A stretch of 64,000 nucleotides of DNA from Buchnera aphidicola (Panaphis juglandis) (lineage in GTDB: Bacteria; Pseudomonadota; Gammaproteobacteria; Enterobacterales; Enterobacteriaceae): contig NZ_OZ060378.1 of assembly GCF_964059065.1 (NCBI RefSeq), positions 240,910-304,909 on the forward strand, read 5' to 3'. The stretch's first letter is position 1, and every line of letters begins with the position of its first letter. Below the pieces are notes generated by a model, which saw only the letters and a list, made by a program, of their open reading frames with translations, made no database searches and had not been told where the DNA came from. Made by a program: the position numbers and the translations under genes. This document shows positions 40,040 through 51,090 of this stretch, one piece after another.

Positions 40040-40935
40040 GAATTAAATTAGACTCTACATACATCAATTTTATAAATTAATGTAATATATATAATATTAA
40101 TAATAACAATAAATCTTTTAAATTAATAAATTTAACTATTTTAATAAAAAATATAATAATATATTATCTGTAAATTAAATAATTATTTTAAAAAAATTAA
40201 TAATAAAATATAATTTTTTATAATAATTGTAAAATTTTAAAATATGAATCATATTATTTTTAATAATTGAAAATTATTATACTAATATATATTTTGAATT
40301 TTTAAAAATAAAAAATTATATACTAAATATTATATAAAAATAAATATAAAAAAAATAATGTATCCATAAAATTCATATCTCTTAGATAAATAATTATATT
40401 TATATGAGTATCAAAAAATTAATTTTAATTTATAAATTAAATAATTAATATTTAAAATTATTATAACAGATAAAAATAAAAATAATTTAATATCCGTTTT
40501 TAAAAAATAAAATAAAAATTATACTATAATCATAATATTAGAATTAATTTTAAAAAATTCGTCAATTCATCATTCATAATATCTAAGTTTTTTTTTAATT
40601 AATAAATAAAATATTTCATTTTTTAAATCATTATGTGAATATTTTTATTTATAAATAATATAATAATTATTATTACTATTTATATATAAAAATTTAATTC
40701 AAAATAACATATTAAAAATTATTTAATAAAATGAATAATTTATATATAAAATATCTAATGAATATAAAAAAAATATATTATTATTTAATTCATATAAATA
40801 CTTTTTATGAATTAAACAACACTATTCTAATTAGTATCAACTATAATTTTATACACATTTCTCATTACATTGATTTTTTATGTCATCATCATAATGATGA
40901 TAATATTTATTAGAATAATTTTCATATAACAAACA
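40040..40935. other. gene-free A/T-rich stretch upstream of valS
   Basis: About 900 bases of almost pure A/T between the start of valS and the relic of argI. The only notable open frame (60 codons at 40731-40913) has no family resemblance and lacks a ribosome-binding site. I could not recognise remnants of holC or pepA, which neighbour valS in E. coli. It must contain the valS promoter. Likely eroded DNA. Confidence 0.6.
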
Positions 40936-41961
40936 ATGATTAAAAATAACATAAAACGAATAGCTCATACAAAAAACTTTTAAAAACATCTGATTTTAAT
41001 AAAAAAGAAATTTATAATATTATTCAATTATCCATCATATTAAAAAAAAAGAAATAAAAAAAAGAAATAAAGTATCTCAAAAATAAAAAAATTGCTTTAA
41101 TTTTTAAACAAGAATCCACAAGAACAAGATGTTCTTTCGAAATTGCTGCCTCTGAATAAGGAGCATATTTTAATTATTTAAATACAGGAAACACATACAT
41201 TTACAATATAAAGAATCTTTAATTGATACAATTAAAGTTTTAGAAAATCTATATGATACTATCGTATATCATGGAATAAATCATAATATTATTAAAATTT
41301 TATCTAGATCTTCCAAAATACTTATTTGGAATGACTTAACCAAAAAATATCATCCTAAACAAATATTATCAGATATTATGACTATGAAAGAGTTTTTACC
41401 AAATAAAAAATCTCAAAAATAAAATATGCTTATTTAAGTGATGCATCTAATAATATTACAAATACCATATTGGAAGCCTCAATAATATTAGGGTTTGAAT
41501 TAAGATTAGTAGTACCAAAAAAATTTTTTCTTAAAAAAATATCTTAAATAAATATAATATAAAATAAAAAAAAATTAAAATTAATGAAGATATTCAAGAA
41601 AGAGTAAAAAATGTCGATTTTATTTATACAGACGTTTGGATTTCTATAGGAGATAGAAAAAATTCATTAAAAGAAAAAATATCATTACTAAAAAATATCA
41701 GATTAATAGTAAAATGTTAGAATTAACTAATAATAAAAATATAAAAGTATTACATTGTTTGCCAACTTTACATGATAATTCAACAATTATAGGAAAAAAA
41801 TTTCTGAAAAATATAAATTTCATAATGGTATTGAAATTACCAATACCGTATTTAATAATCATAATAAAACAATTTTTCAGAAATCAAAAAATAAATTGCA
41901 TACAATAAAAGCATTAATGATTTTAACTTTAAATGATACTGATATAATTAAATATAAATAA
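40936..41961 (+). pseudogene. argI: ornithine carbamoyltransferase relic
   Basis: Intact OTCase makes citrulline from ornithine and carbamoyl phosphate. Fragments in several frames line up in order with E. coli ArgI (334 residues): KLLKTSDFNKKEIYNIIQL, then [20 protein letters not shown] (the carbamoyl-phosphate motif), [85 protein letters not shown] (catalytic HCLP) and [13 protein letters not shown] at the end. In-frame stops occur at 40981-40983, 41157-41159 and after the MTMKEFLPNKK segment. At least four frameshifts are needed to join the pieces. The short open frame at 41714-41908 is only one fragment. Nearly full length, so decay is recent. Confidence 0.93.
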
Positions 41962-41982
41962 TAATAAAAAATAAGGAATAAT

Positions 41983-42369
41983 ATGTCTTATATAATTAAC
42001 ACTAAAAAATCACCACAACCAATTGGTCCATATGTTCAAGGTATAAAAATAAACAACCTTTTGATGGTATCTGGACAAATACCAATAAATAACAATGGTA
42101 AAATTATATCCGAAGATATTGAGCAACAAACACTTCAAGTCTTAAAAAACATTAAAAATATTATTGAAAAAGCAGATTTACATGTCCATAATATCATAAA
42201 AATGACAATATTTGTTACAAATCTGAATGATATAAAAAAAATTAATCAAATATATCAAAAATTCTTTATAAAAAATGATTCAAATTTTCCATCTAGAACA
42301 TGTGTTGAAGTAAATAAATTACCAAAAAACTCAAAAATAGAAATTGATGCTATAGCAATACAAAATTAA
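41983..42369 (+). CDS. ridA: 2-iminobutanoate/2-iminopropanoate deaminase (RidA/YjgF)
   Basis: Hydrolyses reactive enamines/imines released by PLP enzymes, protecting branched-chain amino-acid metabolism. It has 128 residues, the E. coli length. TKKSPQPIGPYVQG at the start, LLMVSGQIPIN near 26, and the active-site arginine in FPSRTCVEVNKLPKNSKIEIDAIA near 105 are conserved. AAGGAA lies before the ATG. It lies 21 bases after the argI relic; in E. coli it follows pyrI, but no pyrB or pyrI is here. Converges on deaD. Confidence 0.95.
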   Translation: MSYIINTKKSPQPIGPYVQGIKINNLLMVSGQIPINNNGKIISEDIEQQTLQVLKNIKNIIEKADLHVHNIIKMTIFVTNLNDIKKINQIYQKFFIKNDSNFPSRTCVEVNKLPKNSKIEIDAIAIQN

Positions 42370-42384
42370 TATCATTAATACAAA

Positions 42385-42403
42385 TATGCCACAAAGTGGC
42401 ATA
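42385..42403. terminator. hairpin between convergent ridA and deaD
   Basis: TATGCCAC (42385-42392), loop AAA, GTGGCATA (42396-42403): a perfect 8-bp stem with four G-C pairs, rare in this A/T background. It lies 15 bases past the ridA stop and in front of the end of deaD. The absence of a strong T run leaves the mechanism open, but position and strength favour a transcript end. Confidence 0.6.
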
Positions 42404-42521
42404 AGATACAAAAATTGAAAAATACATAACAAAAGTAATAAAAATAATTATTATAATTATATTTTTCAGTCGCAAAAATCGTAATAAAATATCTTGATAA
42501 AAGAACTCATTATGCAATGAA

Positions 42522-44186
42522 TCATTTATTATTATAGCGTTTTTTATGATTCAGTTCTAATAATTTAATTCTAATAGGTTTGTTTAAAATTCTCGTTTGT
42601 AATAGTTTTTTTAAAAAATCATTTGATATCGTACTAGATAATTCTAAAGTAGAATATTCAGAAAAAATTCTAACATTACCAATATTTTTGCTGTGTATTT
42701 TCCCCTCATTAGCAATTGCCCCTACTATATGCCTAACCTCCACTCCATCATTACGACCAACTTCAATACGATATAAGTTCATACTTGTTCTTATTTTATA
42801 ATTTTTAAAAATATTAATTTTTCTGATTTGATTATTATTTTTTATATCTAAAACATTATTAATAGGTTTTGAATCTTTAATAATTAATTTTCTTTTACCT
42901 TCTGCTATTTTTAATAAAGCAGCGGCTATCATATATATATCATATTTATCATTAATATTAAATTTTTTTAATAATTCGTAATATTCTTTTAAATTATTAC
43001 TTTCTAAAGTATCAGAAAGTTTTTTATAAAATTTATTTATTCTATATTTTCTTAATAAATTAATATTAGGTAATTCAATTTTAATAATCGGTTGTTTAAT
43101 GATTCGTTCAATATTTTTTAATAAACGTCGTTCACGATACTCCACAAAAAGTAAAGCTCTTCCAGTGCGACCAGCGCGACCAGTACGTCCAATTCTATGA
43201 ATATAAGATTCTACATCCATTGGAATATCATAATTAATTACTAAATTAATACGTTCTACATCTAAACCTCTTGCAGCGACATCAGTAGCAATCAAAATAT
43301 CTAATCTTCCATCTTTCAATCGTTCTAATGTTTGCTCTCTCAAATTTTGATTCATATCACCATTTAATGCAGAACTGTTATATCCATGACGTTCTAATAC
43401 TGCAGCAACTTCTAAGGTTGCATTTTTTGTACGTACAAATATAATTGTAGCAGAAAAATCTTCAAATTCTAGAAACCGTATTAAACCATCAGTTTTTTTT
43501 CCATTTACCAACCAGTAATTTTGTTGAATGTTAGGTCTAGTTGTAATACTAGATTGAATTTTAATTTCTTTAGGAGATACCATAAATTTTTTTGCAATAT
43601 TTCTAATAATATTAGGCATAGTCGCAGAAAATAATGCTGTTTGATGTTTTTTAGGTAAACGTTTCATGATATTTTCAACGTCTTCTATGAAACCCATTCG
43701 TAACATTTCGTCTGCTTCATCTAAAACAAGTGATTTTAGATTAGTTAACTTTAGTGTCCCTCTTTTTAAATGATCTAATAGACGACCAGGAGTAGCTACA
43801 ATCACTTGAGGTCCATATTTTAATATTTTTAATTGTATATCGTATCTTTGACCACCATATAATGGAAGAACTTTTATATTTATTATATATTTTGAAAATT
43901 CTGAAAATGCCTGAGCTACTTGTACAGCTAATTCTCTAGTTGGTGTTAAAACTAAAATTTGAGGCGATCGTAAGGAAGAAATAATATTATTCAAAAGAGG
44001 AAGAGCAAAAGCAGCAGTTTTTCCACTACCAGTTTGAGCCATACCTAATACATCTCGACCAGACAAAAGATGTGGAATACATAATTTTTGAATAGGAGAA
44101 GGCTCCATGTATTCCATATCACGTAATGCTTTTACAACTGAATCATTTAATCCGAATTTTAAAAATGAGTTTTCAATTTGTATCAT
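42522..44186 (-). CDS. deaD: DEAD-box ATP-dependent RNA helicase DeaD
   Basis: Helicase for ribosome assembly and mRNA decay at low temperature. From the ATG at 44186 the protein (554 residues; E. coli 629) starts [15 protein letters not shown], matching the family; the frame is open 30 bases further to an ATG at 44216. Helicase motifs in order: Q motif [10 protein letters not shown], Walker [33 protein letters not shown], and [11 protein letters not shown]. The C-terminal RNA-binding domain ([27 protein letters not shown]) is kept, while the RGG-rich tail of E. coli is lost. Last gene of the nusA-to-deaD block, directly after pnp. Confidence 0.95.
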   Translation of the reverse strand: MIQIENSFLKFGLNDSVVKALRDMEYMEPSPIQKLCIPHLLSGRDVLGMAQTGSGKTAAFALPLLNNIISSLRSPQILVLTPTRELAVQVAQAFSEFSKYIINIKVLPLYGGQRYDIQLKILKYGPQVIVATPGRLLDHLKRGTLKLTNLKSLVLDEADEMLRMGFIEDVENIMKRLPKKHQTALFSATMPNIIRNIAKKFMVSPKEIKIQSSITTRPNIQQNYWLVNGKKTDGLIRFLEFEDFSATIIFVRTKNATLEVAAVLERHGYNSSALNGDMNQNLREQTLERLKDGRLDILIATDVAARGLDVERINLVINYDIPMDVESYIHRIGRTGRAGRTGRALLFVEYRERRLLKNIERIIKQPIIKIELPNINLLRKYRINKFYKKLSDTLESNNLKEYYELLKKFNINDKYDIYMIAAALLKIAEGKRKLIIKDSKPINNVLDIKNNNQIRKINIFKNYKIRTSMNLYRIEVGRNDGVEVRHIVGAIANEGKIHSKNIGNVRIFSEYSTLELSSTISNDFLKKLLQTRILNKPIRIKLLELNHKKRYNNK

Positions 44187-44351
44187 GTCAATATATACAC
44201 CTTTTAAATGTTCCATAATACATATATATTAATTAATATAAATGCATCATATTATAAAATTTTTTAAAAAAGATATAATAAAAAATACTTAATTATCTCA
44301 ATATACATGTAATATAATATTAATGAATATTTCTATAAATATATAAAAATT

Positions 44352-46463
44352 TTATTCATTATTAATTTCTTTCATACTTAATCTTAATCTTCCTTGTCGA
44401 TCAATTTCTAATACTTTTACTAACACTTTTTGCTCAATGTGTAAATAATCTGTAACTTTTTCTACTCTTTTATTTGTAATTTGAGAAATATGAACCAACC
44501 CCTCTTTTCCAATTCCAATTGAAACAAATGCACCAAAATCTGTAATTCGAATTACTTTACCAGTATATATTTTACCAACAGAAATTTCAGAAGTTATTTC
44601 TCTGATTCTTTTAATAGCATTTCTTGCTTTTTTTTCAATTGCAGCAGAAATTTTTATAACACCATCATCTTGAATTTCAATCACAGTACCTGTTTCTTCT
44701 GTTAACATTCGAATGATTGATCCACCTTTTCCAATAACATCTTTAATTTTTTCAGGATTAATTTTAATAGTATGTATTCTAGGAGCAAATTTTGAAATAC
44801 TTTTTCTTGGAGTATTAATAAACTGATTCATAACGTTCAAAATATACAAACGAGATTTTTTAGCTTGGTATAAAGCCTCTTCTAAAATTTGATACGTAAT
44901 ACCGGTAATTTTGATATCCATTTGTAATGCAGTAATTCCGCATTCAGTCCCAGCAACTTTAAAATCCATATCACCAAAATGATCCTCATCTCCTAAAATA
45001 TCAGATAAAACAATATAATTTTCATCTTTTTTAATTAAACCCATTGCAACACCTGCAACTGCAGATTTAACAGGAATACCTGCATCCATTAAGGCTAAAG
45101 AAGCACCACAAACAGATGCCATAGATGATGAGCCATTGGATTCAGTAACCTCTGAAACTACTCTAATAGTATATGGAAATTCATCTATTTTAGGCATTAC
45201 AGCTAACATACTACGTTTTGCTAATTTTCCATGACCAATTTCACGTCTTTTTGGAGACCCTAATAATCCAATTTCACCAACAGAATAAGGTGGAAAATTA
45301 TAATGAAATAAAAAATTATCTGTTTTATCTCCTAATAATTCATCTAAATTTTGTGCATCTCTCGAAGTTCCTAATGTTGCAGCAACTAAAGATTGTGTTT
45401 CACCTCTAGTAAATAAAGAAGATCCGTGAACTCTAGGAAGAATTCCTGTGCGTATATCTAATTTTCGAATTTCACTTTTTTTACGACCATCAATACGTAT
45501 TTTATCATAAATAATTTTATTCCGAACAATATTTTTTTCAATATGATATAGAATTCTTTCAATTTCATTTGCTATAAATACAATATTTTTTAATTTTAAA
45601 TTTTGTAAAATATTTTCTTTAATTAAATTTAATACCTTTTTCCTACGTTTTTTCTCTAAAATTTCATACGTCTTTATAATATCATATTCAGATAATTTTA
45701 AAATATAAGAAAATAATTCATGATCCTGAATTCTAACTGGTACATAGTTCCATGGTTTAATTTTTACGTCTTTTGAAAAAGAATCAATATTTTCAATTAA
45801 TTGCTGCTGTTTTGTATAACCGAACATAATAGCATCTAAAACTTCATGTTCACTTAATATATTAACTTCAGCTTCAACCATTAAAATAGAATGTTTTGTT
45901 CCAGAAACAACTAAATCTAATTTACTATTCTTCATTTCATCTATAGTAGGATTTAATATATATTTATTTTCAATATATCCAACTCTTGCTGCACCAATAG
46001 GACCAAAAAATGGAATTCCTGATATTTTCAACACTGCTGATGCACCAATCATAGCTACAATATCAGGATGAATTTGAGGATTTACAGAAACTACCGTTGC
46101 TGTAATTTGTACTTCATGCATAAAATCTGATGGAAATAATGGACGAATAGGACGATCAATTAATCTCGCAATTAATATTTCATTTTCACTAGGTCGACCT
46201 TCTCTACGAAAAAAACCACCAGGAATTCGACCAGCAGAATATGTACGCTCTTGATAATTAATACTTAATGGGAAAAAATTTTGATTCAAAGATAAATTTT
46301 TATTTGCAACAACAGTCACAAATACCGTTGTATCATTCATAGTTACCATGACCGATGCATCTGCTTGTCTTGCCATAATACCTGTTTCTAATGTAACAGT
46401 ATACTTTCCATATTTAAATTTTCTGGTAATAGCATTTAACAAAATAATATCCTTAGTTGACAT
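44352..46463 (-). CDS. pnp: polyribonucleotide nucleotidyltransferase (PNPase)
   Basis: Phosphorolytic 3'-5' exoribonuclease. It has 703 residues (E. coli 711). Two RNase PH domains: the first contains [28 protein letters not shown] near 85, the second the active-site [22 protein letters not shown] and [18 protein letters not shown] near 485. A KH domain ([21 protein letters not shown], about 560) and an S1 domain ([28 protein letters not shown], about 630) end the protein. It follows rpsO on the same strand as in E. coli. Confidence 0.97.
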   Translation of the reverse strand: MSTKDIILLNAITRKFKYGKYTVTLETGIMARQADASVMVTMNDTTVFVTVVANKNLSLNQNFFPLSINYQERTYSAGRIPGGFFRREGRPSENEILIARLIDRPIRPLFPSDFMHEVQITATVVSVNPQIHPDIVAMIGASAVLKISGIPFFGPIGAARVGYIENKYILNPTIDEMKNSKLDLVVSGTKHSILMVEAEVNILSEHEVLDAIMFGYTKQQQLIENIDSFSKDVKIKPWNYVPVRIQDHELFSYILKLSEYDIIKTYEILEKKRRKKVLNLIKENILQNLKLKNIVFIANEIERILYHIEKNIVRNKIIYDKIRIDGRKKSEIRKLDIRTGILPRVHGSSLFTRGETQSLVAATLGTSRDAQNLDELLGDKTDNFLFHYNFPPYSVGEIGLLGSPKRREIGHGKLAKRSMLAVMPKIDEFPYTIRVVSEVTESNGSSSMASVCGASLALMDAGIPVKSAVAGVAMGLIKKDENYIVLSDILGDEDHFGDMDFKVAGTECGITALQMDIKITGITYQILEEALYQAKKSRLYILNVMNQFINTPRKSISKFAPRIHTIKINPEKIKDVIGKGGSIIRMLTEETGTVIEIQDDGVIKISAAIEKKARNAIKRIREITSEISVGKIYTGKVIRITDFGAFVSIGIGKEGLVHISQITNKRVEKVTDYLHIEQKVLVKVLEIDRQGRLRLSMKEINNE

Positions 46464-46618
46464 TAAAATTTTTAAAAATTATACATCAAAATTTTGATCT
46501 CAATTTATCTAAGTAAGCATTTTATAAAAATATAATATCAAATACATTAAACAATAATTATAACATAAAAACCAATATTTGCTTTTCATGTTATAATAAA
46601 TATTTATTAATGTTATTT

Positions 46619-46879
46619 CTAATGACGTAAATCTAATTCTTTAACTATAGAATTATAACGATGAATATTCATATTTTTTAAATAATTCAATAATTTACGT
46701 CTTTTAGAAACCATTTTTAATAAACCTCTTTTACTAGAAAAATCTTTTTTATGAATATTAAAATGCTTTTGTAAATAATTAATATGATGACTTAACAATG
46801 CAATTTGAACTTCAGATTTTCCTGTGTTTTTTTCAGTCGAACCATATTTTAATATAATATTTGTTTTTATATTTTTCAT
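46619..46879 (-). CDS. rpsO: 30S ribosomal protein S15
   Basis: Primary 16S rRNA-binding protein of the platform. It has 86 residues (E. coli 89). [22 protein letters not shown], the [29 protein letters not shown]-binding region, and the C-terminal IVKELDLRH are recognisable. The N-terminus is shifted by several residues relative to E. coli but the core is full. It lies between truB and pnp. Confidence 0.96.
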   Translation of the reverse strand: MKNIKTNIILKYGSTEKNTGKSEVQIALLSHHINYLQKHFNIHKKDFSSKRGLLKMVSKRRKLLNYLKNMNIHRYNSIVKELDLRH

Positions 46880-46924
46880 AACAATCCTAAAATTATATAA
46901 TGAACGCTTTTAAAATAACATATT

Positions 46925-47836
46925 TTATAACATATTTAATAATTTATATGAAGTTAATCTTCCGTGATGATTAATGTTACATATAATACATACATTTAAA
47001 TTATTTTTAATGGTAACTCTAAAAATACCTGAACCAATATTTTTAAAAATATCAAATTTATTATTTATATTAAATTTTTCATAAGAAGAATAAAAAATTT
47101 CAGGTAATTTAAAAAAAACATCTTTCATGGATAATAAGAATTTATAAATTATATTATGATATTTATTTAAAGAATATGATTTACGTAAATTATATAAATA
47201 ATCAAAACTAATAGCATCAGAAATATCATAATCAGATACTTTTAATCTTCTTAATTTAACAATATGAGCACCACATTTTAATAAAATTCCTAGATCATAT
47301 ACTAGTTTTCTAATATAAGTTCCTTTAGAACATAATACATTTAATTCAATTCTTTTATAATTATACTTTATACATTCTATCTGATAAATATTGATTTTAT
47401 TATGAATTACTGGAACGTATTCATCATTTCGAGCATACTTATATAATGGTATTCCCTTATATTTTTTTGATGAATAAGAAGGAATAATCTGAATTTTCTG
47501 ATTTTTTAATAATTTTAATGCTTTGTATAAATCTGAAGAAGAAAAATTTATTTTTCGCTCTTCTAAAACCATACTATCAGAATCATGTGTTGCAGTAATT
47601 TTCCCAAAAATTGCAACAGTATGATATAATTTTTTAGAATTAATTAAATATTCTGAAAATTTTGTACTTTTACCAAAACAAATAGGTAAGATACCTGTCG
47701 CTAATTTGTCTAATGTTCCAGAATAACCTGCTTTTTTGGCATTAAACATTCGTTTTACTTTTTGTAAAACTATATTAGAAGACATACCCTTGGGTTTATC
47801 TAGTAATAATATACCATTTATATCATTTTTGTACAT
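46925..47836 (-). CDS. truB: tRNA pseudouridine 55 synthase
   Basis: Makes the universal pseudouridine 55 in the T loop of tRNAs. It has 303 residues (E. coli 314). GILLLDKPKGMSSN near residue 8 and the catalytic motif GYSGTLDKLATGILPICFG with Asp43 are present. SKGTYIRKLVYDLGILLKCGAHIVKLRRLKVSDY matches the later conserved block. The C-terminal PUA-like part is divergent. Same strand as rbfA, 44 bases after it. Confidence 0.95.
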   Translation of the reverse strand: MYKNDINGILLLDKPKGMSSNIVLQKVKRMFNAKKAGYSGTLDKLATGILPICFGKSTKFSEYLINSKKLYHTVAIFGKITATHDSDSMVLEERKINFSSSDLYKALKLLKNQKIQIIPSYSSKKYKGIPLYKYARNDEYVPVIHNKINIYQIECIKYNYKRIELNVLCSKGTYIRKLVYDLGILLKCGAHIVKLRRLKVSDYDISDAISFDYLYNLRKSYSLNKYHNIIYKFLLSMKDVFFKLPEIFYSSYEKFNINNKFDIFKNIGSGIFRVTIKNNLNVCIICNINHHGRLTSYKLLNML

Positions 47837-47880
47837 AAATATATTTTATATTATAAAAATAAAAATATTAAATTAAATAT

Positions 47881-48276
47881 TTATATGTTTTTAAGTAATT
47901 TAGAAATTTTCATACCTTCCAATAATGAGTCGTCATGATAAAATTTTAAAATTGGTATTTTTCTTAATTTCATATTATGAAATAAATTTTTTCTGATGTA
48001 TCCAGATGATCGCTGTAAAACAAAAATAATGTTTTGAACATTATTCATATTATCAGAAATACTTGAAAAAGTATGATGATCGTTAAAATAACTAAAAAAA
48101 ACTTTTGCGTAAGATAAATCATGTGATAATTTTATAGATGTCACTGTAATTTTAAAATTAATTCTAGGATCTCGAATATCTTTTTGTAAAATTATTGCTA
48201 TTGATTTTTTTAAATCCTCAGCAATGCGTGTTGAACGATGAAAATTTGGAGAATAATTTTTATTAATGTATTTCAT
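47881..48276 (-). CDS. rbfA: ribosome-binding factor A
   Basis: KH-fold assembly factor for 30S maturation. It has 131 residues (E. coli 133). FHRSTRIAEDLKKSIAIILQKDIRDPRINFKITVTSIKLSHDLSYAKVFFSY is strongly conserved; the C-terminal LRKIPILKFYHDDSLLEGMKISKLL follows the family. It lies 46 bases after infB. Confidence 0.95.
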   Translation of the reverse strand: MKYINKNYSPNFHRSTRIAEDLKKSIAIILQKDIRDPRINFKITVTSIKLSHDLSYAKVFFSYFNDHHTFSSISDNMNNVQNIIFVLQRSSGYIRKNLFHNMKLRKIPILKFYHDDSLLEGMKISKLLKNI

Positions 48277-48322
48277 AAATTTCAGTTTTATTTATAATCA
48301 ATCAATCAATAATATGATAATA

Positions 48323-50905
48323 TTAGGATTTAATTTCAATCATTTCAAAAGATTCTATTATATCTCCAACACAAATATTATGATAATTTTTTATACCAAT
48401 ACCACATTCTTTACCCATACTCACTTCATTAGCATCATCTTTAAACCGACGTAAAGATTCTATTGCACCTTTATAAATAATACTATCATTTCTTAAAATT
48501 TGAATATGATTCTTACGTTTTATGATTCCATTAATCACCATACAACCTGCTACAAATACTAATTTTGTAGGTTTAAAAATATCACGAATTTCAGCACTTC
48601 CTACGATCCGTGTTTTATATTTTGGAGCCACCATCCCAGATATTAATAACTTTATATCACTAATTAAACTATAAATTACAGAATAATAACGTACATCTAC
48701 ATTTTCTAATTTAATTATACGATTAGCTAATGTATTAGAAGCAGTATTAAATCCAATAATGATTGCCTTAGAAGCAATCGCAAAAGTAACATCTGTTTCT
48801 GTAATATCACCGACATTAGAACTAATAATATTTAAAGTAACATGATTATTCGATAAGTTTTGGATAGCATATGAAATAGCTTCTAATGAACCTTTAACAT
48901 CTGTTTTTAAAATAATATTTAATTTAATATGATCTTTGTTATTTAAAGAATCAAACATATCTTCTAAATTTATTTTTTTAATATTTTCATTTTTATGATT
49001 TTGAAGATGATTTTTTTTATATGATGCTACTTCACGTGCTTTTTGTTCATTTTTTACTACATAAAATGCATCACCGCTTGAAGGTGTTCCAGATAAACCT
49101 AAAATTTCAACTGGAATTGATGGTTTAACATGATCAACTTCTATACCAAAAGAATTACGTATTGCACGTACTCTACCGTAATGTATATCACAAAATATGT
49201 TATCTCCTTTTTTCAATTCACCTTCTTTAATTAAAACCGTTGCTACCGATCCACGTTTTTTATCTAATGATGCTTCAATAACAACACCATTTGCTCTACC
49301 AGAAGAAATCGAAAATAACTCTAATATTTCTGCTTGTAAAGAAATCGAATTTAATAAATCATCAATCCCTTCCCCAGTAATTGCAGAAACATTTACAAAA
49401 ATAGTAGTACCACCCCAATCTTCTGATAATACATCATGTTTCATCAGTTCTTTTCTAACTTTTTCAGAATTAAATTCTGGTTTATCAAGTTTATTAATTG
49501 CTACAATTAATGGAACATGAGCATCTTTTGCATGTTGAATTGCTTCAATTGTTTGAGGTTTTACTCCATCATCTCCCGCAACTACTAAAACAACAATATC
49601 AGTAATTTGAGCCCCTTTAGCACGCATAGCAGTAAAAGCAGCATGACCTGGAGTATCTAAAAAAGTAATTATATTTCCATTTTTAGTTTTAACAAGATAT
49701 GCACCAATATGTTGAGTAATCCCACCAGATTCATTTTGAGCGACTTTTGAAGATCGAATATAATCTAATAATGATGTTTTACCATGATCTACATGGCCCA
49801 TAACAGTAACAATGGGTGGTCTTATTTTTTTTTCATAATTTTGATTAGTTTCTTTATTTTCTTTGTAAATCGATTTTTCCAATATATTTTCACGATATAA
49901 AATCGCTTTATGACCTAATTCTTCAATGATTAATTGAGCTGTTTCTTGGTCAATTATCTGATCTAAAGTAAAAGAATTACCCATTTTCATAATAATTTGA
50001 ATAAAATCAGAACCTTTAATAGCCATTTTATTAGCTAATTCTAATATTGAAATTTTTCCACGAATAGTAATATTTTTAATTATATTTTTATTTGGTTGAA
50101 TAAAATCTTGATGTAATAAACCACGGTTTTTTTGTTTCATTTTTTTTTTATTTTTAAGATTAATATTTTTAACGTGATTCTTATGATTTAAATCAATATT
50201 TTTTATAATATTTTTTGTTTTTTTATGTTTATTTTTTTCTTTATAAGTACCATGATTATAATTAACAATATGGTTCATATCTTTTAATTCACTTGTATTT
50301 AATATTTTTTTTAAATTCTTATCAAGAATAACATTGTTAGTAATGGAAGAATTTTTTGAAATAAATTTAATTTTTTTATCTAAATTATTTGTTTTATTTT
50401 TATTTTGTGTCATATTTTTAATATTAATAACTTTTTCTTGATTAACTGATTTTAATATCTTCATAGAAGAATTATTAGATTTTTTTTTATTTTTTAAATT
50501 AGCAACATTTATATTTTGAACATTATCATTATCATTAGATATTATTTTTTCTATTGTATGATTAGAAATATTATTTGTACTATGATGATTTTGAATATTA
50601 TTATTTTTTACAACACAATTTAAATTAATATTATCTTTAATAATATTAGAAACTTTTGGTATAAAAGATTTTTTACTATGAACATTATTATTTTTGATTT
50701 TATCTAACGCTTCATGTGAAGCATTCATAGAATTTAAAAATAACTCATTTTTTGATGATAAATAATATAGTAATAGTTTTTTTTCATATGTATTAACAGC
50801 ATCATTTTGATTTTTTATAATACCAATATTAGAAAAATATTTTAATAACAATGATATTTCAAGATTCATTTCGTAAGATAAATTTTTTAAACTAATTTGT
50901 TTCAT
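48323..50905 (-). CDS. infB: translation initiation factor IF-2
   Basis: GTPase that places initiator tRNA in the ribosome. It has 860 residues (E. coli 890). The N-terminus begins with an IF2-N domain (QISLKNLSYEMN). A long asparagine/lysine-rich linker (about 60-275) replaces the charged E. coli linker. A second IF2-N domain precedes the G domain: G1 GHVDHGKTS near 370, G3 DTPGHAAF near 418, G4 NKLDKPE near 472. The C-terminal domains II-IV are full (GSAEIRDIFK, GIGIKNYHNICVGDIIE). An internal start for a shorter form, as in E. coli, cannot be judged. It lies 185 bases after nusA. Confidence 0.97.
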   Translation of the reverse strand: MKQISLKNLSYEMNLEISLLLKYFSNIGIIKNQNDAVNTYEKKLLLYYLSSKNELFLNSMNASHEALDKIKNNNVHSKKSFIPKVSNIIKDNINLNCVVKNNNIQNHHSTNNISNHTIEKIISNDNDNVQNINVANLKNKKKSNNSSMKILKSVNQEKVINIKNMTQNKNKTNNLDKKIKFISKNSSITNNVILDKNLKKILNTSELKDMNHIVNYNHGTYKEKNKHKKTKNIIKNIDLNHKNHVKNINLKNKKKMKQKNRGLLHQDFIQPNKNIIKNITIRGKISILELANKMAIKGSDFIQIIMKMGNSFTLDQIIDQETAQLIIEELGHKAILYRENILEKSIYKENKETNQNYEKKIRPPIVTVMGHVDHGKTSLLDYIRSSKVAQNESGGITQHIGAYLVKTKNGNIITFLDTPGHAAFTAMRAKGAQITDIVVLVVAGDDGVKPQTIEAIQHAKDAHVPLIVAINKLDKPEFNSEKVRKELMKHDVLSEDWGGTTIFVNVSAITGEGIDDLLNSISLQAEILELFSISSGRANGVVIEASLDKKRGSVATVLIKEGELKKGDNIFCDIHYGRVRAIRNSFGIEVDHVKPSIPVEILGLSGTPSSGDAFYVVKNEQKAREVASYKKNHLQNHKNENIKKINLEDMFDSLNNKDHIKLNIILKTDVKGSLEAISYAIQNLSNNHVTLNIISSNVGDITETDVTFAIASKAIIIGFNTASNTLANRIIKLENVDVRYYSVIYSLISDIKLLISGMVAPKYKTRIVGSAEIRDIFKPTKLVFVAGCMVINGIIKRKNHIQILRNDSIIYKGAIESLRRFKDDANEVSMGKECGIGIKNYHNICVGDIIESFEMIEIKS

Positions 50906-51090
50906 ATTATTTCCTATTAATCAAAATATTATTTTTAATAATTATTATGATTATAATGTATAAATATTGTTATTATATACGCCGTATGATATTTTTATCA
51001 TCATATGTATTTAATTATTGTTTAACATATAGCACTGTAATTTATATCATATATTGTTTATTCTTATTATTTATAGTATAAATCATTGTT

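Noticed and set aside
40731..40913. 60-codon open frame in the valS upstream gap
   Set aside because: No family resemblance, no ribosome-binding site, and composition like the surrounding A/T DNA; long frames are expected by chance for such composition only rarely, but nothing supports coding.
41714..41908. 64-codon open frame that could be called a small protein
   Set aside because: Its sequence ([17 protein letters not shown]...) is the OTCase HCLP segment; it is one fragment of the argI relic.
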